From positions 1,374,501 through 1,438,500 of the forward strand of contig NZ_CP029064.1 of assembly GCF_003076275.1 (NCBI RefSeq): a DNA stretch of 64,000 bases, given 5' to 3'. This DNA is from Microbulbifer sp. A4B17. Its GTDB lineage: Bacteria > Pseudomonadota > Gammaproteobacteria > Pseudomonadales > Cellvibrionaceae. This document shows, one piece after another, positions 18,728 through 27,042 of the stretch (position 1 is the stretch's first letter; each line of letters begins with the position of its first letter). The position numbers and the translations under genes were made by a program. Below the pieces are notes generated by a model that worked only from the letters and a program-made list of their open reading frames with translations, was not told the DNA's origin and made no database searches.

Positions 18728-19318
18728 ATGTATTCCTCAGTTTTAACGGGACTCGGGCTACTTAGTTGTGTTCTTGCTTCCTCTGTCTTTTATTTAGGGT
18801 GTCCTAATCAGCAGTGGAGTGAGCAGAGGCCAATCCAGTTTTACCCGGCTCTCTTCGCAAGCCTCCTGCTCCTAGTCACCTCCTGGATACTTTTCCATCA
18901 AAATTTATCAGCAATGTCAGCTTCCTTTACGCTTCTTAGCACTTTTATGTTAACTCTGGGACTGCTGCCTTTTAGCGGGGTGCTGGATAAGCCAGGCAAA
19001 GTCTTGGCGAAGAAAAAGAAACGAATCCAAAAAGGGCTGGAAGGCTATAAACCCCAATGGTGGGTAAAAAGCCTGTGTGCAGTTTTCTTGGGGTTACCCA
19101 TTGCAGTTGCCATTGCTGGATTGATTGCTCTGTGGGGCCCCGGTGATGTAGTGGTCGATGATAAAAGCCAATTCGTGATGTGGCTGATCACTCCTGTCTG
19201 GCTCACTTTGGTGAGTCTGGTTTACCTGTTTATTAGTGTCAGGCGTATGTTGTCTCTCTACCTGGGGCTAAATTTGGTGCTGTTTACCCTGTTGTGGGTA
19301 GCGAGATTCGGAGGCTAA
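18728..19318 (+). CDS. Inner-membrane protein of iron-uptake block
   Basis: A 196-aa membrane protein with about five hydrophobic segments (start to residue 25, 39-57, 66-85, 113-133 and the C-terminal third) and a basic cytosolic loop KVLAKKKKRIQKG. I do not recognise a named family with certainty. Small membrane proteins commonly precede PepSY reductases in Fur-regulated siderophore loci. It ends 4 bases before the PepSY gene, so the two form an operon, and the Fur box lies upstream. A helper role in siderophore reduction or iron release is inference. Confidence 0.7.
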   Translation: MYSSVLTGLGLLSCVLASSVFYLGCPNQQWSEQRPIQFYPALFASLLLLVTSWILFHQNLSAMSASFTLLSTFMLTLGLLPFSGVLDKPGKVLAKKKKRIQKGLEGYKPQWWVKSLCAVFLGLPIAVAIAGLIALWGPGDVVVDDKSQFVMWLITPVWLTLVSLVYLFISVRRMLSLYLGLNLVLFTLLWVARFGG

Positions 19319-19322
19319 GAAT

Positions 19323-20957
19323 ATGCGCGTTGAATTGATTAAAACTTATAAAAGCGTGCATACCTGGACCGGTATTCTTGCGGGCCTGTTTCTGTATATC
19401 GCTTTTATCGCTGGTGCCCTGACCATGTTTAAAGGGCCACTCAATCAATGGGCCCTGCAGCCTGAAACCACACTGCCAAGTATTTCTGTCAATCAGTATG
19501 ACAGCCTTATTTCTGAGGTTTTGCAGGCACATCCGGAAGCAGCAAAACAGATGACCGTCCAATTGCCGCTGGCGGGTCTGAAGGCTGCGCCGGTGAGTTG
19601 GGAAATAGAGGACGAAGAAACCCATGGCCATACTCTCTGGTATGCGAGTTTCAATGAGAAAGGGGAGCTGATCACTCAGAGCTTTACGGTTTCCGCCATT
19701 GGCGAATTTGTCGACCATTTACATCGCACCGCTGGTATTCCCGGTGGTGAGGGCCACGATGCTTTTGGTACTTATGTATTGGGTGTTGTGGCGGCACTGT
19801 ATTTTGTGGCGCTGATTTCGGGCCTGATTGTTTTCCTGCCCACTTGGTTTAAGGATTTATTGGTACTCCGAAAGGGTAAGAACCGCAAGCGTTACTGGCT
19901 GGATTTTCACAATGTACTGGGTATCACCTCGCTGCCATTTCACCTGATTATCGCTTTTACCGCCTTTGTATTTGCCTTCCATGATCCGCTTTATGGTGCC
20001 CTGCGCGTGGCGGTTTACGGTGACTCCCCTATGTTCACTCGCCCGGCGCCAGCAGAGGTGAAGAGCTTCTCTGAGCTGGTACCGGTGGCAGAATTGGAAA
20101 CTGCGATTCAGGAGCGGGAGCCTAAGTTCCAGATGGCGGAAATCCTCTATATGGGCCTGGATACCCGTTCCCCGCGTATGCGGGTTGGTGGACTAATGCA
20201 CGGTGAAGTAGTGCGTGGCGCTGAGTACGCCTATGTGCTCGGAAATCCTTACCTGCGGGAGGTTCCTTATAGCAGTATTCTACCCAGTAACTTCAATGGG
20301 TATAGCGGCACGGTAGTGAGTATTTTTTCACTTCACTTCGGCAATTTTGGTGGAAATGCCGTGCGCTGGATTTATTTTGCACTTGGTATTATGGGTGCAC
20401 TGATATTTTTCACTGGTAACCTGCTTTGGATAGAAAGTCGCCGTAAAAAGCGCAGGGGGCAAGATGAGCTGCCTGTGCAAACAACTTCATCAATGGTTAT
20501 GGCAAGGCTGACAGTCGGTGTGGGACTGGGCACAATCCTGGGTATAGCTGTGAGTATGTTGACGGTTAAGTGGCTGCCTCACGCGCAGGTGGATATTGAG
20601 TTCTGGCAAAAAGCTGCTTATTACTCAGGCTTCTTTCTTGCGGTGGCCTGGGCATTTATACGCCGGCCAATGGTTGCCGCGCGACAGCTCCTTATTTTCT
20701 GCACCGCTACAATCGTGCTGATTCCTATCAGCTCCTTAATAAAAGGCGAGTTGTTGGGAGCTGTTACCCCGGTATGGGCAGTTGATCTTGTCGCTCTGCT
20801 TATTGGGATATCTTTTATTCTGGTTTTGGCGTGTTTGCGCAAGCGCCAATCAAAAATTGAGCCGGATAGTGTTTGGTCTGAAATTGCGGAGCAATCTGAT
20901 ATAGAGAATGACATTGCAAGTCCGCTGCCTAACACTCACCCACAGGCATCGGGTTAA
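19323..20957 (+). CDS. PepSY-associated transmembrane protein, likely ferrisiderophore reductase
   Basis: A 544-aa inner-membrane protein of the PepSY_TM type. The N-terminus is typical: KTYKSVHTWTGILAGLFLY with His in the first helix. Later come HLHRTAGIPG, HNVLGITSLPFHLIIAFTAF and FHDPLY, with His residues in helices that could bind haem, and a C-terminal multi-helix region. Members of this family (for example FpvG of Pseudomonas) take part in reductive iron release from siderophores. It overlaps in role with the divergent TonB receptor. A strong terminator follows. Confidence 0.85.
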   Translation: MRVELIKTYKSVHTWTGILAGLFLYIAFIAGALTMFKGPLNQWALQPETTLPSISVNQYDSLISEVLQAHPEAAKQMTVQLPLAGLKAAPVSWEIEDEETHGHTLWYASFNEKGELITQSFTVSAIGEFVDHLHRTAGIPGGEGHDAFGTYVLGVVAALYFVALISGLIVFLPTWFKDLLVLRKGKNRKRYWLDFHNVLGITSLPFHLIIAFTAFVFAFHDPLYGALRVAVYGDSPMFTRPAPAEVKSFSELVPVAELETAIQEREPKFQMAEILYMGLDTRSPRMRVGGLMHGEVVRGAEYAYVLGNPYLREVPYSSILPSNFNGYSGTVVSIFSLHFGNFGGNAVRWIYFALGIMGALIFFTGNLLWIESRRKKRRGQDELPVQTTSSMVMARLTVGVGLGTILGIAVSMLTVKWLPHAQVDIEFWQKAAYYSGFFLAVAWAFIRRPMVAARQLLIFCTATIVLIPISSLIKGELLGAVTPVWAVDLVALLIGISFILVLACLRKRQSKIEPDSVWSEIAEQSDIENDIASPLPNTHPQASG

Positions 20958-20969
20958 TAGACGAGGCTG

Positions 20970-21002
20970 AAAAAAGGGGCCCTGTTTAGAGCCCCTTTTT
21001 TT
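20970..21002 (+). terminator. Rho-independent terminator
   Basis: Stem AAAAAGGGGC / GCCCCTTTTT with a 10-base loop and T-run, 13 bases after the PepSY gene stop. Confidence 0.9.
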
Positions 21003-21110
21003 ATCACTTAAATTTTGACTTTTGAATCAATGTCGAATTGCATGTCCCAGCCTTCCCAGATATACATTGATTACGAAAGGCCCCAAGTGATTGTTCGAGC
21101 ACTCCAGGGC

Positions 21111-21826
21111 TTATGCAAAGTCACTTTCAGTATGATCTTCTGCGCCGTTTATACTGCTATCAACACCAAATGAACCATTACCATCCAGGCATATTACTCT
21201 GCTCTTCGGACTTGCAACGGCTATGCGGGTAGCGATGGGGAAGCCTGAACCGAAAGACGCCCAGTTACCCAGACTTGAAGTAATAGCAAACGTACTTTAA
21301 TGAGATTGTTATAGTCTTCGGTATTACCGACTAGTAGATCGACTTCCTTGATAAAGTGCGCTAGTTAGTGATAAAGGCTGTTGATAGATATCAGCGTTGT
21401 TCCTGGGGGCTGCTCAAAATTTTTATCGAGTACTTTGGAAAGTAACGCCGGTAATACGTCCCGAAAATGGATATGTTTAAAGTTCCTGCCGCAGATAGAC
21501 ACACTGTCCTGATCCAAGGTGATGGTGTTGGCTGGATTGATATTGTTTGAGAAGGCACCGGTATTAAAGTGGTATACCAATATTGAGCAATAGATTGGTA
21601 TTTTCAATAGTACGTGTTACATGGCGCCCAGATAATTCTCCCTGATAAAACCCTGCGCGATTAGGTAAATGCCCCAGATATCCTACTTTGGCATCGAAAG
21701 CGATGGCAAAGGGAATTTGTGTCTGTTTAAAAAATGTCTCAACAGTAGTTGCTATTTAGTTTCTTTCAATAAATACACCGGTTAACGCTGCCGCATGTTT
21801 AGTGTCTTTCTTTTTAAGAAGTGGAT
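21111..21826 (-). pseudogene. Decayed thiamine-diphosphate decarboxylase (pyruvate/indolepyruvate decarboxylase type)
   Basis: Three minus-strand fragments in different frames line up in order with the middle and C-terminal domains of PDC/IPDC-type enzymes. First (21600-21730): IPFAIAFDAKVGYLGHLPN then GFYQGELS, matching the P-F-A-T...G.Y.G block. Second (21365-21607): HFNTGAFSNNI then VSICGRNFKHIHFRDVLPAL, matching the D-N-T-G and central linker. Third (21111-21296): SSLGNWASFGSGFPIATR and RVICLDGNGSFG, the ThDP-binding GDGS motif (D replaced by N). Stops and frameshifts between them and the lack of the N-terminal domain show it is dead. I first read the middle fragment as an EAL domain and dropped that. 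Confidence 0.7.
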
Positions 21827-22153
21827 GCATATAAATTGTTTTTAATGTTGTGTATTAAGAACTTTTTTGGTGTCAATGTTTAATGTTTTTTAATAGGGTG
21901 ATTTTGTGGTTTCTTTTGGTGTAATTATTATATTGCGATATTTCAAGTTTTATTGATATTTGAATGCTGGGATAATTTGGGGGTTGGTAAATTTAGGTTG
22001 AGATAAATGTGAGTATTAGCTAAAGGTATGAGACGTTCTTCTCATGGTTGGATGTTTTTATGCAGCTAAAATTTGAGATGTTTTGGGGTTGATCTAGGTA
22101 GCCTTCCAAAGTGTAATCTTTTCATATTTTACTATCTATATGGGTCTAAGCAT
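21827..22153. other. AT-rich intergenic stretch
   Basis: About 330 bases, strongly AT-rich, upstream of beta-helix paralogue 6. No gene or repeat recognised. Confidence 0.35.
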
Positions 22154-22942
22154 ATGAATATAATGCGGTTGAAGTTTATGTCGACATTGTTGATGGTTTT
22201 TCCACTGGCTTCTTTAGCCGAGGTTGAGTGTAGAGATATTATAACGACAGCAGAGGTGCTTACAGAAAACTTAATTTGTAGTGATACTCCGGCTTTAACG
22301 ATTGAGGGGCCAACCGGTAGTTTAAATATGAATGGATTTACCTTGGAATGCAGGGCGCCGGATAGGGGGATTGATTTGTTAGGCACAGGCGCTGTACTTT
22401 CAAATGGAATAATAGAAGATTGCTCTATTGGAGTTTTTGTGAATGGCGATGGTTTTCATAGTGTGCAGTCGATGACGATTCAAGATAGTTTTGATATTGG
22501 TATTTTGTTATTGAGTGAAAATAACACTGTTAGTGGCTCTACGGTTACCGGATCTATTAATCGTGCAATAGATATTCTAGGTGCAAATAATAGTGTGATA
22601 GGGAATTTTATTTTCGATAATCAGGGAGGAGCACCCAGGGGGATAGCAATTGGTGGTGATAATGCATTTGTTTCCCAGAACTTTTGTGATGACAATGAGG
22701 GTGCTGGTATTGTAATTGAATCCTCTTCAGGCGGCCTGGTTATCCAGAATGTAGTAACAAATAATAGTCAAACAGGCATATCAATGGAGGGAGGAGGGCA
22801 AAGTGATTATTTGGTTGCCGGAAACATAGCAACGGATAACCCAGATGGAGATTTAGTTGATAGTAACCCTGACGCCTGTATGTCTACCAACTTATGGTAT
22901 GGGAATATTTTCGATACAGCTGATCCTAGCTGCTTAGAGTAA
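22154..22942 (+). CDS. Secreted parallel beta-helix protein, paralogue 6
   Basis: A 262-aa family member. The frame is open from 22073, but the ATG at 22154 (or the one at 22163) yields a normal signal peptide, with core FMSTLLMVFPLASLA before EVEC. The block IITTAEVLTENLIC and LTIEGPTGSLNMNGF follows, then beta-helix turns such as NNSVIGNFIFDNQGG. The ending is Cys-MSTNLWYGNIFDT, then PSCLE. It is the best template for reading pseudogene paralogue 5. It precedes the run of three curlin-repeat genes. Confidence 0.75.
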   Translation: MNIMRLKFMSTLLMVFPLASLAEVECRDIITTAEVLTENLICSDTPALTIEGPTGSLNMNGFTLECRAPDRGIDLLGTGAVLSNGIIEDCSIGVFVNGDGFHSVQSMTIQDSFDIGILLLSENNTVSGSTVTGSINRAIDILGANNSVIGNFIFDNQGGAPRGIAIGGDNAFVSQNFCDDNEGAGIVIESSSGGLVIQNVVTNNSQTGISMEGGGQSDYLVAGNIATDNPDGDLVDSNPDACMSTNLWYGNIFDTADPSCLE

Positions 22943-22954
22943 GTGGTATTTTAT

Positions 22955-22981
22955 GGGGCAGTCTAGCAATAAGACTGTCCC
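22955..22981 (+). terminator. Hairpin after beta-helix paralogue 6
   Basis: A 10-bp stem GGGGCAGTCT / AGACTGTCCC with one G-T pair and a 7-base loop, 12 bases after the stop. It lacks a T-run, so termination is likely but not certain. Confidence 0.5.
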
Positions 22982-23214
22982 GACTCTCACTGCCATGATT
23001 AAAAGCCGCAGTTGACGGCTATTACAAATAATTGAAGTACTTTCTTCCCACTCTCTTACAACTAATTTCTCATAGAAAAGTATTTTTCTCTCGGCAATAC
23101 TGTTTACAGCATCGTTGTATCACTCAAGAAGTATCGCAATATTGTTGTTTGTATGCGAAGTAGTTTGAGTTTGGCTCATGGATCTAGTCAATTATCCGTC
23201 ACCGCTCCCTCTAT

Positions 23215-23235
23215 GTGGCGTGTATTACACGCCAC
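23215..23235 (+). promoter_or_regulatory. Perfect 9-bp hairpin in the leader of curlin gene 2
   Basis: GTGGCGTGT / ACACGCCAC with a 3-base loop, about 95 bases before the ATG at 23331. It could be a leader RNA structure, a weak terminator (followed by AT-rich sequence with a short T-run) or an operator. Confidence 0.4.
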
Positions 23236-23330
23236 AACCTCAATATTTGTTTTACTCAATGATGCTGCTTTCCTGAACAAATTGTCGTAAATGCTATCTA
23301 GCTGGACCTGTCATCGTTAAGGAGTATTAG

Positions 23331-24419
23331 ATGAACATGTACAGACCTATCGCAGCAGCTGTTTTACTTTCCATGAGCGGAACTGCCGTCTTTGCTGGAG
23401 ATAACACCTATGATGTCCTCCAAGTAGGGTCGGGTAATACGGCCAATTCAGACCAAAGTGATCCCTCCGCAATTGGCAATACAGTTATTCAAGTCCAGGT
23501 GGGCGATGATAACGAGGTGAATGCAACCCAGAATCTTTTTACCTCTTTCAGTTTGATTCAGCAATCCCAAATTGGTGATAGCAACTATATAGAATCAACT
23601 CAGAGCGGCTCAGTGTTATCAAGCACCTTTGTGGAGCAGGTTGGGAGTAATAACTCGGCAGGTACTCTACAGCAATTTGCTGAACTCAGTACTTTACTGG
23701 TAGTTCAAATTGGTGAGAATCATGACACATCCCTAATTCAATCCGGGACTCTTGGTGAATTTGTCAGTGTCATACAAATAGGCGATTCAAGTGAAATAAC
23801 TGTTATTCAAAATGGAACTGCCGGGAATACAGTCTCATCCCTTCAGGAGGGTAGTGATCAGGGTGCGATAATTGTGCAAAATTTGAGCGCCGGGAATAGT
23901 ATCAGTACAGAACAATTTGGAAGCTCTCACGATTTAGATGTGAGTCAAACTCTTGCCTTTGATTCTACTGTTATTATTTCCCAGGCTGGTAGTAATAACC
24001 AAGCAGAGGCTTCCCAGCAATCGATTGGGAATTACAGTGAAATACGGCAGGCAGGAGAAGGCCTGTTCGCTAATCATTCGCAGGCCGGGGTCTCTAATGA
24101 AGCCTACTCCCTACAGTTTGGTAATTCAAATAGTGCCGAACTCTTGCAGGCAGGTGACTTTAGCGTGTCCCAGAGTGAGCAATTTGGCAGCTCTAATACT
24201 GCTGAAACTGCACAGACTGGTGGTTTTAATAATGCAGGTATTTTGCAGCTAGGAGGGTCAGGAAACTCTTCAGTGATAGCTCAGCTTGCTAGTTTCAATA
24301 CAGGAGCTACTTCCCAGTTAGGCAATTCTAATCAGGTCACTTTAAGCCAGACGACGATTAACAATACTGCATCTGCCACTCAGGTAGGTGATGGTAATTT
24401 CGTATTGGGATTACAGTAA
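23331..24419 (+). CDS. Curlin-repeat amyloid protein 2
   Basis: A 362-aa secreted protein. Signal peptide MNMYRPIAAAVLLSMSGTAV, cleaved before AGDNTYDVLQVGSGN. The whole mature part is curlin-type repeats (Q-x-G-x-x-N-x-A), for example EQFGSSNTAETAQTGGFNNA. The N-terminal signature DNTY-x-V-x-Q-x-GSGN and the C-terminal QTTINNTASATQVGDGN followed by LGLQ are shared with the next two genes, marking a recent triplication. SD AAGGAG lies before the ATG. Likely role: fibre subunit of an extracellular amyloid matrix. Confidence 0.85.
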   Translation: MNMYRPIAAAVLLSMSGTAVFAGDNTYDVLQVGSGNTANSDQSDPSAIGNTVIQVQVGDDNEVNATQNLFTSFSLIQQSQIGDSNYIESTQSGSVLSSTFVEQVGSNNSAGTLQQFAELSTLLVVQIGENHDTSLIQSGTLGEFVSVIQIGDSSEITVIQNGTAGNTVSSLQEGSDQGAIIVQNLSAGNSISTEQFGSSHDLDVSQTLAFDSTVIISQAGSNNQAEASQQSIGNYSEIRQAGEGLFANHSQAGVSNEAYSLQFGNSNSAELLQAGDFSVSQSEQFGSSNTAETAQTGGFNNAGILQLGGSGNSSVIAQLASFNTGATSQLGNSNQVTLSQTTINNTASATQVGDGNFVLGLQ

Positions 24420-24486
24420 ACCCTGATATAAGTATCGTTTTAATTATTAAATTTTAAAAATTGAGTATTTGTTTATACGGATATTT

Positions 24487-24515
24487 AGCAGTCGGCTACT
24501 TTCTGTTCGACTGCT
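24487..24515 (+). promoter_or_regulatory. Hairpin directly before the RBS of curlin gene 3
   Basis: An 8-bp stem AGCAGTCG / CGACTGCT with a 13-base loop ends 2 bases before the SD AAAAGGAG (24517-24524). Its position suggests an effect on translation or mRNA stability, or processing of a joint transcript. Confidence 0.4.
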
Positions 24516-24530
24516 TAAAAGGAGTTCGTG

Positions 24531-25553
24531 ATGAATGTATTGAAGCCTGTTTCACTCGGCGTTTTTGTTGCGATGGCCAGTGCGGCCGCTTTCTCTGCTG
24601 ACAACACCTATAACGTACTTCAGGTGGGCTCAGGTAATACAGCAACTGGTGAACAAAGTGATCCTTCAGTAACCAATAGCCTGATTAGTCAAATACAGAT
24701 TGGCGATAATAATCAGGTTATGGGAGAGCAGCAATTATTCACTGAGTTCAGCAGTATTATAGAGATTCAAGTTGGCGACAGTAACTTTATGGAGGTTTAC
24801 CAGGCCGCAGCTGTTTTATCTTCAGTGTTCGTTAGTCAAGTTGGAGATAGTAATAATGGATTTATTTCACAAGAAAATGTTTTGGGTAGTACCGTAAATG
24901 TTACTGAAATTGGTGATAACAATAATTTTCTAGTATTGCAAAGTAACAGTGTAAATGATTCCGTAACGGCAGTTCTCATTGGTAGCTCCAATAACAGTGG
25001 TTTTATACAAGATTTGGGCTTAGGTAATTCTGCCAGCAGTTTTCAATTTGGAGATAACCTGAACTCATCGATTGACCAAATTAATGGCGCAGGTAACACT
25101 GGCACCGTGTTGCAGTACGGGAGTTTCTTGGATGCCTCAATTAGCCAAGACGGCGCTTTTGATTCTTACTCACTTATTATCCAGAACAATGCCAATAATA
25201 TATTTGAAAGTAAGCAGGAAAATGTAGGTAATACCAGTGTAGGTTTCCAGGATGGAACCAGCTTGGAAGCAATACAGCTGCAGATTGGTAACTTTAGCAG
25301 CGGCTACATACAACAGTTTGGAGGCTTGAATTTTGCGGAGTTAGCGCAAAGTGGTGATTTTAGCACATCGGAAATTTTACAGTTTAGTGGGCTTTTAAAT
25401 ACAGCTCTTGTGGTGCAGTTAGAGGCATTCAATACAGCTATTGCTGCGCAAACGGGTGATACTAATCAGGTAACCTTAAGTCAAACTACGATAGGAAACT
25501 TCGCTACATCAGCTCAATTTGGTGATAATAATACTGTACTCGGACTTCAGTAG
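24531..25553 (+). CDS. Curlin-repeat amyloid protein 3
   Basis: A 340-aa secreted protein. The frame opens at a GTG at 24528; the adjacent ATG at 24531, 6 bases from the SD AAAAGGAG, is preferred. The signal peptide ends at SAAAFSA before DNTYNVLQVGSGN. Curlin repeats fill the rest (for example VSQVGDSNNGFISQ). The C-terminal block FNTAIAAQTGDTNQVTLSQ and final LGLQ closely match curlin protein 4. It is 110 bases from gene 2 with no T-run terminator between, so genes 2 and 3 may share a transcript. Confidence 0.85.
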   Translation: MNVLKPVSLGVFVAMASAAAFSADNTYNVLQVGSGNTATGEQSDPSVTNSLISQIQIGDNNQVMGEQQLFTEFSSIIEIQVGDSNFMEVYQAAAVLSSVFVSQVGDSNNGFISQENVLGSTVNVTEIGDNNNFLVLQSNSVNDSVTAVLIGSSNNSGFIQDLGLGNSASSFQFGDNLNSSIDQINGAGNTGTVLQYGSFLDASISQDGAFDSYSLIIQNNANNIFESKQENVGNTSVGFQDGTSLEAIQLQIGNFSSGYIQQFGGLNFAELAQSGDFSTSEILQFSGLLNTALVVQLEAFNTAIAAQTGDTNQVTLSQTTIGNFATSAQFGDNNTVLGLQ

Positions 25554-25597
25554 GTATTATTGATTTTTTATCGCCAAGCTGTTTTCTTGATAAACCA

Positions 25598-25632
25598 AGC
25601 CCCTGGGTTTTTACCTGGGGCTCGGTTATTTC
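25598..25632 (+). terminator. Probable terminator between curlin genes 3 and 4
   Basis: Stem AGCCCC / GGGGCT with an inner GGT/ACC pair and T-rich loop, followed by a T-containing tail, 45 bases after the stop of gene 3. Confidence 0.6.
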
Positions 25633-25780
25633 CATTTAAGTTCAAGGGATATTAGCCTTTAGTTGATTTATAAATTTTATCACCTTGTGGATAGCTTACA
25701 GGTTTATCATCAATTGAATTTTTTATGATCGGGTCTGTTTTTAGGTCTGAAGCTATATGGATTTATTGGAGAAATTTTAG

Positions 25781-26803
25781 ATGAAAAAGTGTACATTTGT
25801 CGCGGTTGGTGTCTTACTTACTGTAGCTGGCTCTCAGGTTATGGCTGCCGATAACACTTACCAGGTTACGCAGATCGGAAGTGGAAATTCTGCAACTGGT
25901 GAACAGAGTGACCCAACAGTAAATGGTAGTACGATTATACAATTGCAGATAGGTGAGAGTAACCAAGCTGTTGCTATGCAGGAATCATCGACAGAATTTA
26001 GTACAATTATCCAGAGGCAAGTAGGTAGCAACCTTTCTGCAAATGCCGTGCAAATGGAATCCGTCTTGTCAACATCCATACAAGATCAGTTTGGAGAGGG
26101 GAGTTCTGCAAACTCCCTTCAGGCAGATACAGAGGGCGATTACTCCTACGTGTTTCAGGCCGGATCAAATCATGATATTTCTGTAATACAGGCTGATAGT
26201 GTCGGTGATTCTGCCAGTATTACTCAATTAGGCAGCTCCAATACAGGTTTTCTCTCTCAAACCAGCAGTTTTGGTAATATGGCAACCATGGTTCAGGTTG
26301 GTGAAAGCCTGAATTTTTTTATGAGTCAGGATTCTGGTGTAGAAAATAACGCATTGGGTTTTCAGGCGGGTAACTCAATGACAGTGAGTATCATACAAAA
26401 TTCAGCCTCATTCTCTAATTCTGTAGCTCTGCAGGGAGGTAACACCAATTTAATTGATAATACTCAACAGGGTGTTGGGCACGAGAGTTTTGCGGTTCAA
26501 AATGGCACCAGTCTTGAGATTATCCACTTGCAAATTGGTGCGTTTAACACCGCATTAACTGAGCAGTTTGGAGGGATAAATACTGCCGAGACTGTCCAAA
26601 GTAATGGGTTTAACTTTGCGGAAACATTGCAGTTTAGCGGCCTGCTTAATACTTCGCTAATTGTACAGTTGCAAAGTTTTAATACTGCTGTTGCACTGCA
26701 AACCGGTGATACTAACCAGTTAACGCTTAGTCAAACTACGCTGAACAATTTAGCTACTGCAGAGCAGTTTGGAGATAATAATACAGTTCTCGGGTTGCAG
26801 TAG
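25781..26803 (+). CDS. Curlin-repeat amyloid protein 4
   Basis: A 340-aa secreted protein. Signal peptide MKKCTFVAVGVLLTVAGSQV, cleaved before ADNTYQVTQIGSGNSATG. Repeats of the Q-x-G-x-x-N type run through to LSQTTLNNLATAEQFGDNN and LGLQ. It shares long segments with curlin protein 3, such as FSGLLNTSLIVQLQSFNTA. SD GGAG is 9 bases before the ATG. It has its own upstream gap of 225 bases and downstream terminators. Confidence 0.85.
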   Translation: MKKCTFVAVGVLLTVAGSQVMAADNTYQVTQIGSGNSATGEQSDPTVNGSTIIQLQIGESNQAVAMQESSTEFSTIIQRQVGSNLSANAVQMESVLSTSIQDQFGEGSSANSLQADTEGDYSYVFQAGSNHDISVIQADSVGDSASITQLGSSNTGFLSQTSSFGNMATMVQVGESLNFFMSQDSGVENNALGFQAGNSMTVSIIQNSASFSNSVALQGGNTNLIDNTQQGVGHESFAVQNGTSLEIIHLQIGAFNTALTEQFGGINTAETVQSNGFNFAETLQFSGLLNTSLIVQLQSFNTAVALQTGDTNQLTLSQTTLNNLATAEQFGDNNTVLGLQ

Positions 26804-26849
26804 AGATTCTTTTAATGTTGAGAGTGAGCTCCTTTTTAGCTTAGAGCTT

Positions 26850-26878
26850 CTCTACCCGGGCGTGACTCCTGGGTAGAG
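26850..26878 (+). terminator. Hairpin after curlin gene 4
   Basis: An 11-bp stem CTCTACCCGGG / CCTGGGTAGAG (one G-T pair) with a 7-base loop; no T-run follows directly. Confidence 0.5.
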
Positions 26879-26921
26879 GTGTGAGATTTTATTTTGCATT
26901 CTGTAAGAGTGAGTTTTATTA

Positions 26922-26957
26922 AGTAGTGCCAGTGGTAATAACTGGCACTACTATTTT
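26922..26957 (+). terminator. Rho-independent terminator
   Basis: A perfect 11-bp stem AGTAGTGCCAG / CTGGCACTACT with a 9-base loop followed by ATTTTATTG. It backs up the hairpin at 26850. Confidence 0.75.
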
Positions 26958-27042
26958 ATTGTTTCTCATTGTGGATTGGGATGTAAGTTGGGAGGTAGGC
27001 GTCTGGCACTGATGAGGTAAAGGCTGAAGGATATTCAATCGT

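Noticed and set aside
21365-21607. Minus frame first read as an EAL (cyclic-di-GMP phosphodiesterase) fragment
   Set aside because: Flanking frames match ThDP decarboxylases in the right order, and the N-T-G and GDGS-like motifs fit that family better.
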